A stretch of 64,000 bases of DNA from Nothophaeocryptopus gaeumannii (Eukaryota > Ascomycota > Dothideomycetes > Mycosphaerellales > Mycosphaerellaceae), in NCBI GenBank assembly GCA_031771865.1, contig JASISA010000022.1:868001-932000 (forward strand), in the 5' to 3' direction. Under the pieces are notes generated by a model that searched no databases, was not told the DNA's origin, and saw only the letters and a list, made by a program, of their open reading frames with translations. The stretch's first letter is position 1. Every line of letters begins with the position of its first letter. Made by a program: the position numbers and the translations under genes. Positions 1 to 11,408 of this stretch are shown here, one piece after another.

Positions 1-243
1 CGTCAGTCTACAAAATGTCCTTCACTGTATCTATTATCAGCTAGAGGGGCACGGGCTTCTCGCCGTAGCTCAAGTGCTCTCATATCTAGCTACGGAGACA
101 CGATGGAGGAGGGCAAATCTTATAGTCCCAGCGACAAGGTATGCAGTACTTTTAGCTACTGCTGTTCTATATTTTGATAAGCTTGACACGAGCTTTGTTT
201 CGCCTCTCACTCGTGATGCGACATATTTTGAGCATTCATTCAT
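1..243. other. left-edge stretch with no gene
   Basis: This is the 3' flank of the phenylalanyl-tRNA synthetase gene and ends at its stop codon. One reading frame of about 100 codons crosses it and overlaps the tRNA synthetase terminal exon on the other strand. It has no recognisable domain, so I treat it as noncoding. Confidence 0.5.
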
Positions 244-2102
244 CTACAGGAAGACCTCCAAATTGATCTCGAGCGCAGATGTGGGGAAGGGCAGTTCGAA
301 GTTCTTCAGGACGGTTGGATGCAGGATACCAAAGGTGCCGATACGTTGCGCCTTGGTGCCTGCGAGCTTGAGGTAGATGGCCGCAGAGTGGCCGGCGAGG
401 TAAGTCGTGTCTGTTATTGATCGTTAGTATGAATGCCTCCTTTCTTCATGTGTAGTTTTGGGCACGACTCACCATCAACCTCCTCAATCCAATACCCCTG
501 TAGCTTCTCATTCTTCAAACCATCCTCGCGCGTAATGAAAGCGGACTTGAGCATAAGCATGATTCGATCCAGCAGACCGTGTACTTGCTCGAAACCGCTC
601 GTCTTGCCGTACCACGCCGCGGCGAAGTGGCGCTCGTTTCGACTTCTCCGCTCCAGCTTGGCGTCCTTGTGGCAGACATCTGCAACCTCGAAGATTTTCA
701 TAGGTACTGCGTGTCTTCTGTTCTCTCGGATTGTCTTTAGCAGACCTGGGATAAGCGATGTTCGTACGATCTGGTACTCGGAGGTCTTGGGGTTGGCCAA
801 TCGAACCGCGCGGTCGTCGTCTTTTTGGTTAAGCCAGGCGTAGTTCTCGTCGTGGCTGCAGAGAATCAGAGGCATGACTTCGCTCCAGCCGGCCATGGCT
901 GATTCCAGTCGCACGATGTCTGCGAGCTTGTTGATGGGGAGTGCGGCCGCGACGGAGGATGACGTGGCTGGGAAGTTGCGAGGGAGGTTGTTGAAGCCAT
1001 ATGCAATGGCTGCGTCTTCCATGATGTCGGCCTGGTGAAGAACGTCGGCTCGTGTGATGGGGATGTCAATATCTAGTTTGTCCTCGTCGGTAGTGGAAGG
1101 TCGTGCGTCGTACGCCATCTTCTTGAGCAGGTTTGATAACGATTTCCGGGACTCCTTCAGACCACAGACAGAGTTAATAAAAGATGCCGATGCCTGCGCG
1201 GCGCGAGGTGTGAGGTCAGGTGTTGTGCGTGACCGGCCATTGTGAGCTGATGTGATCTTCACCGGCTCGATGGTGAAGGGCTCGGTGCAGTACTCTGAGA
1301 ACATCGCGCAGAGAATGTGGATGACAACTTCCAACTTGGTCTCGTCCGTTGCTGTGACGTCGATGAAAACGTTCTTGGTATCAAGAGTGATCTTGGAGTG
1401 GTTGCTGTTGATGATCGGAGGCAGCGACAAGACGGTCCGGTTCTTGTCGTAGATGATCGGGTATACAGGCGAATCACGGATGATGTGCAGGTACCGTGAC
1501 AGATGCTTGTCCTTCTCGTAGAACTCCATCATTTCCTTTCCGTTCATAACTTTGGTTTGGTTGAGAGGAGCGAACTTGATCTCCTCTGGTGGAAGTGCCT
1601 CATATGAGAAGGGCCCCTCTATGGTGTCGAGATCGTGAGTGCCAATGGCGACCAACGTCCGATGCCGTGCAAGATTCTGATGGAGCTTGTCTTGCAGGGC
1701 GATGAAGGACTCGTACCGCGCCTTGCCGAACTTGATGCCACGGAGAATGGCACATGAGAAGTAGGGTCGTATCCGCTCAGTGTCCTTGCTGATGTTGACC
1801 TCGAGCAGCTTGCCGTCTTTGGGCGGGGCAAGAGTGAACTTGGGCATTGGTTGTCGCCCAAGGAAGACATTAAGGTTCATGGCGATGCCTTCGAAGCAAA
1901 GCATATCATACCGGTTTGCGGGAATTTCGATCTTTAGCTGCGGAGGCTCTTCAACTCCGTCAACAACAGGTCTCTTGCTATCGGATGTGTCCTCGTCTAG
2001 TTCAATGCCGAACTCGAAGCAGAGCTCGTCGAACTCATCTTTGGTGTACTCTCTGCCCAGCGCCTTGTACAGGGCAGCCTTGTCCACTGCAATGGTAGGC
2101 AT
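244..2102 (-). CDS. FRS1: phenylalanyl-tRNA synthetase beta subunit, cytosolic
   Basis: Beta subunit of the cytosolic alpha2-beta2 phenylalanyl-tRNA synthetase, which charges tRNA-Phe. There are two exons, 2102-473 and 410-244, joined across a 62-bp GT-AG intron (411-472). The product is 598 residues, the usual length for eukaryotic and fungal beta chains. The N terminus (MPTIAVDKAALYKALG, then a DEFDELCFEFGIELDE stretch) is the typical archaeal/eukaryotic PheRS-beta start, followed by B3/4 and B5 regions and the catalytic-like core. The second exon supplies the conserved C terminus (TTYLAGHSAAIY, then GILHP and ending INLEVFL). Without that exon the frame runs into intron sequence and stops early, so the splice is needed. 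It is divergent from the PP2A-A gene across about 870 bp. Confidence 0.95.
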
Positions 2103-2973
2103 GGTGCGTGAAGGCGCCTCCTACAGCGCGGTCCTCTCCTTCGTCTCAATCGTGATATATGTTTCCCCCGCCAACGTTCTGTCTACTCTTTCTCTTCGCT
2201 GTTGCAGTTTCTAGGCAGGTCTGCCTAACGGTTTGAGTCGCGAAGCTCGGTGTACTCGATTGAATCCAGTTGTGAGTGGGATGAGAATAGTGTAGGGAGA
2301 GGAGAGTGTTCGTTGGAAGGGAGGAGTCGTCGTGGTTTGACTCAAGCGTCGGAGTCTGAACTTTTGGTGTGGCTTTCTGTGGCTGGAGGATTCGTGGGGC
2401 GCGGCGCGGACAGAGACGAGACGAGAGACGACTGGAGCTGTCGCTGAAATCGTCACGAGTAGAAGCCAACAACACCAGACACCAGATCCCACACGAGAGC
2501 CCATTGTACACGCAAATCAACCACCACCGCCGACAGCAGCGCACACATCATCCCTCACATTGGGTACGTACCTCCACAGCAGACCATCGCGCGAACAGAC
2601 GCAGACTGCACGGCGCATCGCTGGACGTGTGTCTTTCATCGTGTTCCTGCATCACCAGCGTTCCTGGCCGCGAAACCTTGTCACCACCGACTACTCTTTC
2701 CGCCCTGCCCCAAAAGACGCCTGCAGCTACATCACCGCCCTCGCACGACAGCACCCTCACTTCCGAATTTGCTAAGACATTCCCGGCACAGCGCGACACC
2801 CTCACGCGACGCTCATCCCACCACCGCCTGCCCCCGACGCGACGTTTCGACTTGGACCTTGCGCGGCTGCCACGACTTCCACGAGCATTTTGCATGTGAA
2901 GGCCTGCCACTGGGCCATCCGTTCCTTACCACACTTCCGACTCCGCATATCCACCAGAAGCGCATAGACCAGC
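2103..2973. promoter_or_regulatory. divergent intergenic region FRS1 / PP2A-A
   Basis: About 870 bp separate two outward-facing start codons, so the stretch must hold both promoters and 5' leaders. The right half is rich in CA and CCACC and poor in runs of G, like fungal 5' untranslated leaders. I see no convincing TATA box and no protein-like frame with a domain. Confidence 0.5.
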
Positions 2974-5117
2974 ATGGAGGAGCAGCAGCCGCAAAATGAC
3001 GAGCTGTATCCCATTGCCGTCCTTATAGATGAGCTGAAGGTACGCTGCCGCGGAGCTTGTCCCAAGAAGCTGCGGGATACATGGACACAATTGACCTGAG
3101 GTTAGCATGATGATGTGCTCTTACGATTGAACGCCATCCGTAGACTGTCGACGATTGCTCTCGCCCTTGGTCCCGAGCGGACGAGAGATGAACTGATACC
3201 CTTCCTTGACGGTGTGCCATATCTTACCCGGCGGCACTCCTATACCTATTCCGAGTACTGACGCACGCACAGAATCTGTGGAGGATGAAGACGAGGTTTT
3301 GACAGCACTTGGCGACGAGCTGGGCAATTTTGTCGAGTATGTCGGCGGCCCTGAATATGGGCACGTGCTCCTTTCTCCTTTGGAGAATCTGGCCACCATT
3401 GAGGAACCACTCGTGCGCGACAAGGTAAGCTGGAACAGAATGTCAATTGGAGGTGCAAGACTGAACTCGGAAAGGCCGTCGAGTCCCTGAACAAGATCTG
3501 CGACCAGCTTTCACAGCAGCAGGTCGAGCAGTATTTCATTCCTCTCACCATTCGCCTATCGAAAGCCGACTGGTTCACATCCAAGATCTCAGCCACCCGC
3601 CTCTACAACACACCATATCAGCACGCGACCCCACAGTCGCAAGAGGGTCTCAGACAACAATTCGCGCAGCTTGTCCACGATGACACGCCCATGGTGCGAA
3701 GACAAGCCGCTAACAATCTGGCTAAATTCGTGAAGAGCATGCCCGCTGCAGTGGTGATTGAGGATATGATCCCGTTGTTCCAGCACTTGGCGGGAGACGA
3801 CCAGGACAGTGTTCGGTTGTTGACCGTCGACGTCCTCATTGCCATCGCCGAGGCGGTACCGAAGGAGCAACAAAGCAGCCATGGAGTCCTTCTCACAGCG
3901 CTGCGCAGTCTTTTCGAGGACAAGAGCTGGAGAGTGCGGTACATGGTCGCAGATAGATTCGAGAAGATTGCGAAGGCGGTGGATGAAGAAGTCGTTGCTA
4001 GGGACCTTGTGCCTGCCTTTGTCAAACTCTTGAAGGACAACGAAGCCGAAGTCAGGAGTGCAGTTGCTGGTCAAATACCAGGTAAGAATGTCCTGCAAGC
4101 TTCTCGAGAAATCGAGTACTGACCAGCAAAGGTTTCTGCCAACTTGTCGACCGCCAAGCGTTGCTCCGCGACATCATGCCCGCGATCGAAGATCTGGTCT
4201 CCGATTCTTCTCAACACGTCCGAGCGGCTTTTGGCAAGGAAATCAGTGGTCTCGCGCCTATTCTGGGCAAGCAAGAGACTACCGAGCATCTCCTCCCCAT
4301 GCTACTTCAGATGCTGAAGGACGACTTTCCGGACGTTCGACTCAACATCATTTCGAAGCTCGAGCAGGTCAACAACGTCATCGGAATCGAATTGCTTTCG
4401 CAATCTTTGCTGCCGGCGATCGTTCAGCTCGCAGAGGACAAGCAGTGGCGTGTTAGACTGGCCATCATTCAATACGTGCCACTGCTCGCTTCTCAGCTCG
4501 GAGTCAAGTTCTTCGACGAGAAGCTAAGCAGCCTTTGCATGTCCTGGCTCGGCGACACCGTCTTCTCTATTCGCGAAGCCAGCACCCAGAACCTCAAGAA
4601 GCTCACCGAGGTGTTTGGCGTCGACTGGGCCAGCGAAGCCATCGTGCCCAAGGTTGCAGCCATGGCCGAGCACCCCAACTACCTCTACAGGATGACAACC
4701 TGCTTCGCAGTCTCGGTGAGTCTTAAAGTAACTCTTAATGACAAAGTTTCACTGACATTTTGCTAGATCCTCGCACCTGCGCTCTCTCTCCCCGTCATTG
4801 CACGCTCCGTTCTACCTATTCTACAGTCCCTCGTCAACGATCCGATTCCGAACATTCGATTTAACGTCGCGAAGTCATACGCCGTCCTCATCGACATTCT
4901 TAAGCGCCTGCCTGATCAGCCAAATGCTACGATTGTGGAAATGGAGAAGCAAGCCGTTACAAACTTCCCAGGCAGCGAGCAAGGGCAACAACTCATCAGG
5001 GAAGAGGTCATGCCTCCCCTCGAGAAGCTTATGCAAGATGATGATGTGGATGTCAGATACTTCGCAACAACAGCCAGCAAGGCATGGACGGATACGGAAA
5101 ATGCAATGGAGACTTAG
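2974..5117 (+). CDS. TPD3: protein phosphatase 2A scaffold subunit A (PR65)
   Basis: HEAT-repeat scaffold that holds the PP2A catalytic and B subunits together; it acts in mitosis, cytokinesis and signalling. There are six exons: 2974-3039, 3106-3211, 3273-3424, 3475-4081, 4132-4715 and 4767-5117. All introns are GT-AG and 50 to 66 bp, and phases agree. The product is 621 residues. The start MEEQQPQNDELYPIAVLID matches the family N terminus, and the rest is a tandem array of HEAT helices with recurring DxxxxVR turns (for example DDTPMVRRQAANNLAKF and DKSWRVRYMVADRFEKIA). The C terminus is slightly longer than in animal PR65. Nothing in it looks broken. Confidence 0.95.
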
Positions 5118-5409
5118 GAAGTTGGATCTGGTATTCAATGAGGGTTATGAGCCCTAGCTTGGCCGAGTAGTGAGTGAGGATACACAAAGTCCTCTGAGCA
5201 ATGCGAACCAGTTAAAGCGATAGGATGAGCCCGGTCAATGGCTACGCTAGAGTTTGTGATGTTGAACGAGCTTTAGCGAGAGACGAAGAATTGTTGCAGC
5301 TAGACAAAACAAGACAGGCTGGGCAGCATGCTTTAAATGTGCATGGAGCATTGCACGTTTGGTCCTATGGGCTGATTAAAAGGATACCTAGCAAGCAAAT
5401 ATTACCCAT

Positions 5410-6528
5410 TCATGCCAATGTTCCCACGGCTTTCTCGGCTCGTGAGAGGCATTCCTCTAGTGACCGCCATAGCTTCTCCCATTCGAGAGATCTCGGTATT
5501 CTGACGCCCTGCTCTCCCTTTGGCAACAGCGTGGCGACCGTCCTGCCGCATTGTGACCCGCTACTCCGGACGAAATTTGAAGAGCCGTGGTCTCCTTCTC
5601 TAATGACTTCGACTTTGTACCTCTCACCTCCATTATCGTGGAATAGATCGGGATGTAAAACGGCAGCCACTGCCAACGGATCGTGTGTCGGGGGTCCGGA
5701 CGTCAATCCGAAAACATCCGCGTAAGTCTTCGCAAAGAACGTCAGGATCTCGAAGAAGAGTCTTCGGACGACTGGTACATCGTCAATCGACTTTGATGTG
5801 TCGGCAGCGTCCCAGCCGTATAGCATCCCCTTCTGCACTCTCTCCGTAGCCAAAAATTGATGTGTCAAGTCCAATGGTATCAGTGTCGTCTTTTTGGCCA
5901 AGACCGAATTCGAGAAAACTGCACTGGAGCTCTCAGGGTCGAGATAGATATTGAATTCAGCAAAAGGAGTCCAATTCCCAAATCTCTCACCCTCGCCGCT
6001 GACTTGGCCCATGGGTGCAGAACTGAAACCTCCACCGATCGCTCCGCCCATTATGCTCAGGCCGGCGATGTGCTCGGCTAGATCTGGATGAATGGCGAAG
6101 AGGAGAGCCGTGTTGGTTAGAGCGCCTGTAGCAACTAGATACGCGGAGCCTTTAGGTTGGGAGATCAGAGCGCGATACATCGCCTCAATCGCACTAACGT
6201 CCGTCTTCGGCTGGGCATTCGGCGTAGGAAGACAAGTCGTCCCGTCTAGACCTGATTCTCCATGGATATCTGGAGCTGCTGCGGCTTCACGGCAGAATGG
6301 TCTGCTGGCACCAATGTAGACGGGAAGTTCTTCGCAGCCGATAGCTTTGAGAATGGCTAAGGTGTTGTATGTTGTATTTGTGAGAGGCGCATTGCCGTAG
6401 GTGGTGCTTATGCCTAGGAGGCTGATTGAAGGATGACGGGCCGAGAGGAGTATGGCGAAGGCATCATCGTGTCCTGTGTCGCAATCGAGCCAGAGTGAGA
6501 TGCATTTGTCGGAAGTCTCGGCCATCAT
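5410..6528 (-). CDS. URH1: inosine/uridine-preferring nucleoside hydrolase
   Basis: Single-exon gene for a 372-residue nucleoside N-ribohydrolase that splits purine or pyrimidine ribonucleosides into base and ribose (nucleoside salvage). The metal-binding motif DCDTGHDD lies at residues 15-22, so Asp15, Asp17, Asp21 and Asp22 are in place, followed by the family-typical TTYGN segment. Further hallmarks are the central GALTN and IMGGA segments and a NIYLDPESS motif. A second Met follows the first directly, so the start is uncertain by one codon. Length fits the family (310-370). The yeast orthologue is Urh1; substrate preference cannot be read from sequence. Confidence 0.9.
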   Translation of the reverse strand: MMAETSDKCISLWLDCDTGHDDAFAILLSARHPSISLLGISTTYGNAPLTNTTYNTLAILKAIGCEELPVYIGASRPFCREAAAAPDIHGESGLDGTTCLPTPNAQPKTDVSAIEAMYRALISQPKGSAYLVATGALTNTALLFAIHPDLAEHIAGLSIMGGAIGGGFSSAPMGQVSGEGERFGNWTPFAEFNIYLDPESSSAVFSNSVLAKKTTLIPLDLTHQFLATERVQKGMLYGWDAADTSKSIDDVPVVRRLFFEILTFFAKTYADVFGLTSGPPTHDPLAVAAVLHPDLFHDNGGERYKVEVIREGDHGSSNFVRSSGSQCGRTVATLLPKGEQGVRIPRSLEWEKLWRSLEECLSRAEKAVGTLA

Positions 6529-6775
6529 GTCATTTGATCAGGTTTATTCGAAAGTCACAGTCTTTGTTCGATGGATCGGTGATACGCGGATCGCTCGTCG
6601 AAGAGTATCGCGAAAGAGGTGAGGTCAAACTTAGCGGCCAAGTGAAAAGTTGTCGATTGGCCGAGTTCACGTGATGAGTGTTATCAGTTTGTCAAACGAC
6701 TCAAGCACGAATGATCATGAGAGGGAACAAGGAATTGATTCGGAAGCCTGGCAGCTCTCTTCGATAGATCGATAT

Positions 6776-8715
6776 CTAGACAAGCACGTACAGTGCGCAT
6801 AACTTGGTGATGTCAGCATCCAAATTTGACCATCCTGTGTGCGGAGACTTACCAGAGACAGACCCAGTATCATGCAGATCCAGAACATGACTATCGGCAT
6901 CAACTATTGTCAGCGAACGATTATTAATACCTTGCACACTCCCTGAAACTCACCATTGTTTAGGAGGGCCTGATCTTTGATCCATGGCAACTTCTGTATC
7001 ATGACAAGCGGCATCTGCATCATCATGAGCACGAAGCCGTAGCCCCTGAATTTTCTCGTTATGCACCCCATGATGAGCTCATGTGCGAGGGCTGAGATGA
7101 GGAATGTAATTGCTGTCGCTGTTGGCTTGGACAAATGAGCGCCGCGGCTGGCACTGTAGACATGTCTCTTGAAGAATGAATGCACTGGTCGATTCCAATC
7201 TCGGCTGAACTGGAGCCAGTCGAGGCTGTTCCACCAGTCGGAGTAGAATTGCCTGTCCGCAAAGCAAGTGATTTCTGCGAATGCTCCAAGCACGTATTCG
7301 AAAATGACCAAGAAGACCAGCAGAAAGGTGACCATGAAGGGAAAGAGTAATCGGCTGACCGTCTCAGCGAAGATCAGCGCGCTGTCAGCCAGTGTTCCTG
7401 ATCGCTGCAGGCGGATGGATGATTCGGCGAGCACCGGCACAATGAATTCTTCCGATGTTACAATCATCAGAAAGACGCATCCGAAGACTGCCAGCGTCTT
7501 GATGAAAAGCTCGAAGTACGATCTCTTCGCGGTCCGTGGGTATTCTAGTTCGTAGCATAGCGTTGGGCACAACCAGAAATCGATTATATTTGAAACGGTC
7601 AAATTCGCAGGGTACGTAACGTTGCCCAGTGGAGATGTTATTTCCGTAGCAAGGTCTTCTCGGAGTTGCATAATGGGTGAAATTTGCTGCTCGTGTTCGT
7701 CCTCATCTCCTGCAATGTCTACGAGGCGAGTGCGCGCAGTTGGATACCTCACCGCTGCAGTGGTCGGCGTCGTAGGACCAATCGGCCTGTCGAGTTGTTT
7801 TAGCCGATTGAATGTCGATGAGAGATGCCCATTATAAAATGCATAGGAGTGCATCTTCATGAATAATACGAGGGTGTGAAGGGTGAAGAAGACCTGCGCT
7901 GTCCAGGACCTGGAGAACAAAGTTGTGTCAATACCTGCCTCTCAAGTGACGTGATCTTTGCGGTCTTTCGAACTTACCAGTCGCGCATGAAGGGCCAGCT
8001 GATCCAGAAATATAGCCAGGCAGCCTGGAACAAGCTCTGAATGATCATGCCTCCCCTGTTCCATCTCAGGAGACCTTTGCTCCTCCTGAACAGAAGGTGC
8101 AGTGGCAAGCTCAAGCCAGTCGTAGCGCACATCAGTCCATCGCTCAAGCCGAGCTCCTCAATATCTTTAGTGAACAATGGCCATTGCCTAAGACACCCAC
8201 GTCAGCGAATGTCTAATCATCCGTGCAGAGGGACCAGGCGCAGTGTGTCCGTACTTGAAATTGAATATTGTGCCCTCCTCTTTGAAGCTCCTCAAGACGG
8301 ATGTCATTACCATAATTGCCAAGCCAATCCAGAAGAGGACGAAGAAGCCTCTAAAGTTGCCATAGCTTGACTTAGGATCGAAATATGAAACACGATCTTG
8401 GTAGTCGACAGTGGGAAAAATGCGCTGCTGTCTTGTCTTGGCCCTGTTTTGTTTTCTTGCTTCGGAGGTAGCCTTGACCGATAGAGGAGCATCGTCAGGA
8501 GGAGCAGGCGTATTACGTTCGCTGGCAATACCGAATGCCGCCGCAACGCGCTCAGCACCGGCTGGGCTCAGCTCTTCATGGTAGGCGGCGCGCGCGAGTC
8601 GTGGACCGATGGGTTTCCGAGCTCGTGGAGAATGGAGGTTTGTGCTGTAGCCATTGCTGTGGCCATTGCTGGTCTTGCCAGTCGTGCCGTTCGACATGAT
8701 GGTTGCAGCCTTCAC
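6776..8715 (-). CDS. ARE2: sterol O-acyltransferase (ACAT, MBOAT family)
   Basis: Endoplasmic reticulum enzyme that esterifies sterols with fatty acyl-CoA for lipid-droplet storage. There are five exons: 8715-8255, 8187-7978, 7909-6954, 6890-6853 and 6802-6776, giving 563 residues. The last two exons are very short (38 and 27 bp), yet they rebuild the family C terminus: LLNN, then VMFWICMILGLSL, then LCALYVLV and stop. Key motifs are in exon 3: FYSDWWN (the acyltransferase signature) and the His-containing SALAHELIMG. A low-complexity cytosolic N terminus precedes about eight hydrophobic segments. The yeast paralogues are Are1 and Are2; diacylglycerol acyltransferase is less likely because of the FYxDWWN context. 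Confidence 0.92.
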
Positions 8716-9198
8716 TGCTTGTCTAATGCGCCAGAGAGGTCAAGGGATGAGAGGAGGATTGCTTGATGGGTGAGGAGCGCGTCGCTCGGTCGCAGATAGG
8801 ACAACGTTCAAGGCATAACGTTGGTGCACTTTCCCTTTAGATCTCCCTCATCATTCGACCATCGCATCAGGCTCCAGCTATGTTCAGTCGTTGCTTTGAG
8901 AGTCGGTCCAAAGCAATGATGTAACCGCGCAAACAGAAGCCACCTGCTCGAGTCTCGCGGCAGTGAAGGAATGCCGCGGCTCCGACCGAATTCATTGACT
9001 TGGGGCTGAAACAGTTGTGCCTGAGGCGACCAGCTTGACTTACGTCTTCTCGAGGTTGTTGACATGTCGGACTTTCAGTTTCTAAATCCCCACCTTCGCC
9101 TCACCAACTTCATCGACAAACACCGCCAACACCCTTTAACTCACCGTGTACAGCCCATTCTATACTCACCGGAACGAACGTCCAGAACACTAGTCAAG
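8716..9198. promoter_or_regulatory. divergent intergenic region ARE2 / UBP6
   Basis: The 483 bp between two outward-facing start codons include the UBP6 leader. An in-frame ATG at 9064 would add 45 residues to Ubp6, but that stretch reads like a C/A-rich leader and the family starts at 9199. I see no other coding sequence and no clear TATA box. Confidence 0.45.
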
Positions 9199-11030
9199 AT
9201 GGCGGAGATACCGATAAAGGTCAAGCATCAAGGCAAGGCCTACGAGCTCGAGGTCAACATAGAGTCCGGTACTGGTGAAGAGCTGAAGATGCAGCTCTAC
9301 TCCCTGACCAACGTCGAGCCCCAGAACCAGAAGATCCTAGCGAAGAAGATGGTAAAGGATGACACGCCGCTGTCGTCGCTCGGACTCAAGGCCAACCAAA
9401 CACTCACCCTGGTTGGCAATCCTTCAGACAAGATCATGACAGATGCGCCGACAGAGCGCATGAAGTTCGCCGAGGATATGTCGGAGGCTGAATTGGCACA
9501 GCAAGAGGGTGCGACACCAGCGGGTCTGCAGAACATGGGAAACACTTGCTACGCGAACGCCACTCTGCAAACGCTGCGAGCAGTACCAGAGCTCATCGAC
9601 GAGCTTCAAATATATAAGCCATCAGCTCCCTCGGCTGGGCCATCGTCATCGTTGTTCTCACCCGAGCAGCTACGTCAGCATGGTATTGGTGGACTTGGAG
9701 GAGGTTCAGACCTCACGCAGGCACTTGGAGAACTGTACGTCGAAGCCTGGCAATTTTGGAGCTGTACTGTCTCTGGAGCTGTTACTAATGTTTGTGTTTC
9801 TCTAGTTTCAAGCAGATGTCCGCGACACAGACGGGCTTCCCTCCACTCATGTTCCTCACCGCGTTACGAGAGAAGTTTCCCCAGTTTGCCGAAAGAGCGA
9901 AGAGTGGACATGGGTATGCGCAGCAAGATGCAGAGGAAGTCTGGTCACAGCTTGTGCAGACTCTCAGTCAGTCACTGAAGCTCAGCGACGATCCGAACGG
10001 TTTCAAGACCTGGATAGATAAATACATGGGCGGGAGGTTCGAGGTCAAGACTACTTGTGATGAAGCACCAGAGGAGGAAGCCATCGTTAACACCGAGGAG
10101 TTCAACGACTTGAAGTGCAACATCCAGGGCGAGACGAACCATCTCCGCGAGGGCATGAGCATTGCCCTGAATGAGAAGATCGAGAAGAACTCGCCAACTC
10201 TAGGTCGAACTGCGATGTACACACGCGAGTCGCGCATAGCACGCCTTCCAAAATATCTCCCCATCCACTTCATTCGCTTCTTCTGGCGCAAAGATACTGG
10301 GAAGAAGGCGAAGATTCTGCGAAAGGTCACTTTCCAACACGAGATCGATGTAACTGAGTTCTGCACTGAGGAGCTGCGCAAGAAGTTGATCCCAGTGCGT
10401 GATCGCATTCGAGAGGTGCGAAAGGAGGAAGAGGATGTCGAGCGTGCGAAGAAGAGACAAAAGCGCATGCAGAAGGAGATGGAGGAGCAATCGAAGACTG
10501 AAGGATCTGTGCGTTCGGACGAGCCGCTGCAAAAGAAGAAGGATAAGGAGAAGGAGCGAGAGCTGAAAGCAAAGGGCCCTGCAGATGAGTCGGAGCTTCC
10601 AGCAGAGAAGAAAGCCAGCGGCGCCACGCAGGACACTGAGATGGGCGGAACGGATGAGAAATTCAAGACGGACGAGGAGATCGAGCAAGAGCGCGCTGCC
10701 TCCATTCTTGCATCGAAGAAGGAGCTGCTGTCGCTAGTCCACACAGACCTCGCGAAGGACTCAACTGCCAACCAGACTGGGCTCTACGAACTCCGCGGCG
10801 TTGTCACCCACCAGGGTTCTTCGGCCGATTCCGGTCACTACACGGCCTACGTCAAGAAGGCCGCACCAGAGGGGAAGGCTGAGGATGGCAAGTGGTGGTG
10901 GTTCAACGACGACAAGGTGCAGGAGGTTGAGAGCGAGAAGATCGAGACGCTCTCTGGTGGTGGCGAGAGCCACAGCGCCTTGATTCTGCTGTACCGAGCA
11001 GTGCCACTGCCTGAGGCGAAGGAGGCATGA
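9199..11030 (+). CDS. UBP6: proteasome-associated ubiquitin C-terminal hydrolase (USP14/Ubp6)
   Basis: Deubiquitinase that binds the 26S proteasome base and trims ubiquitin from substrates. There are two exons, 9199-9734 and 9806-11030 (intron 71 bp, GTACGT donor), giving 586 residues. A ubiquitin-like domain covers about residues 1-75, followed by a USP domain. The catalytic Cys117 is in NMGNTCYANATLQ, and the catalytic His523 is in SADSGHYTAYV. Residues of roughly 325-440 form a highly charged Lys/Glu-rich insertion inside the USP fold, with no Cys. The start at MAEIPIKVKHQGK is chosen because it begins the ubiquitin-like fold. Confidence 0.94.
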
Positions 11031-11408
11031 AGCCTCTTCTAACAAGGGGCACCCATTATTGAATTTCTGCATTGCATGATGGATGGTTCTTCATTGCATA
11101 GCGAGCGTCGGGCGGTTGAACGAGTAAATGAGCATAATGAATCGGAAGGAAAAGGAGAAGAGAGACTACAGTCCCGGTCTTGCCTTTTCTGACATTGATA
11201 GGTGGGTCCAGCCACCCGTTTTGCATGTGATGGGTCCGGATGCTGGGCAAAAAGCCTAATCTCTCAAGCTTCCGCCTTCACTTTGTTCCAACTTCGACTT
11301 CGTAGACACTCTCCACATCTCAGCATCACAACTGCGCTACCCCATTCATACCCACTCAATCAACTTCCTGACCACACAGCGGTGGCATGACTGCCTGACA
11401 TAGCAGCC
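11031..11408. promoter_or_regulatory. intergenic region UBP6 / REC8
   Basis: 378 bp between two genes on the same strand. It contains the UBP6 3' end and the REC8 promoter and leader. The part from about 11270 to 11400 is C/T/A-rich like a leader. No coding or RNA gene is visible. Confidence 0.4.

Noticed and set aside
9968..10771. 267-codon frame antisense to UBP6
   Set aside because: It mirrors the Glu/Lys-rich insertion of Ubp6 and gives Ser/Arg/Phe runs; a shadow of codon bias.
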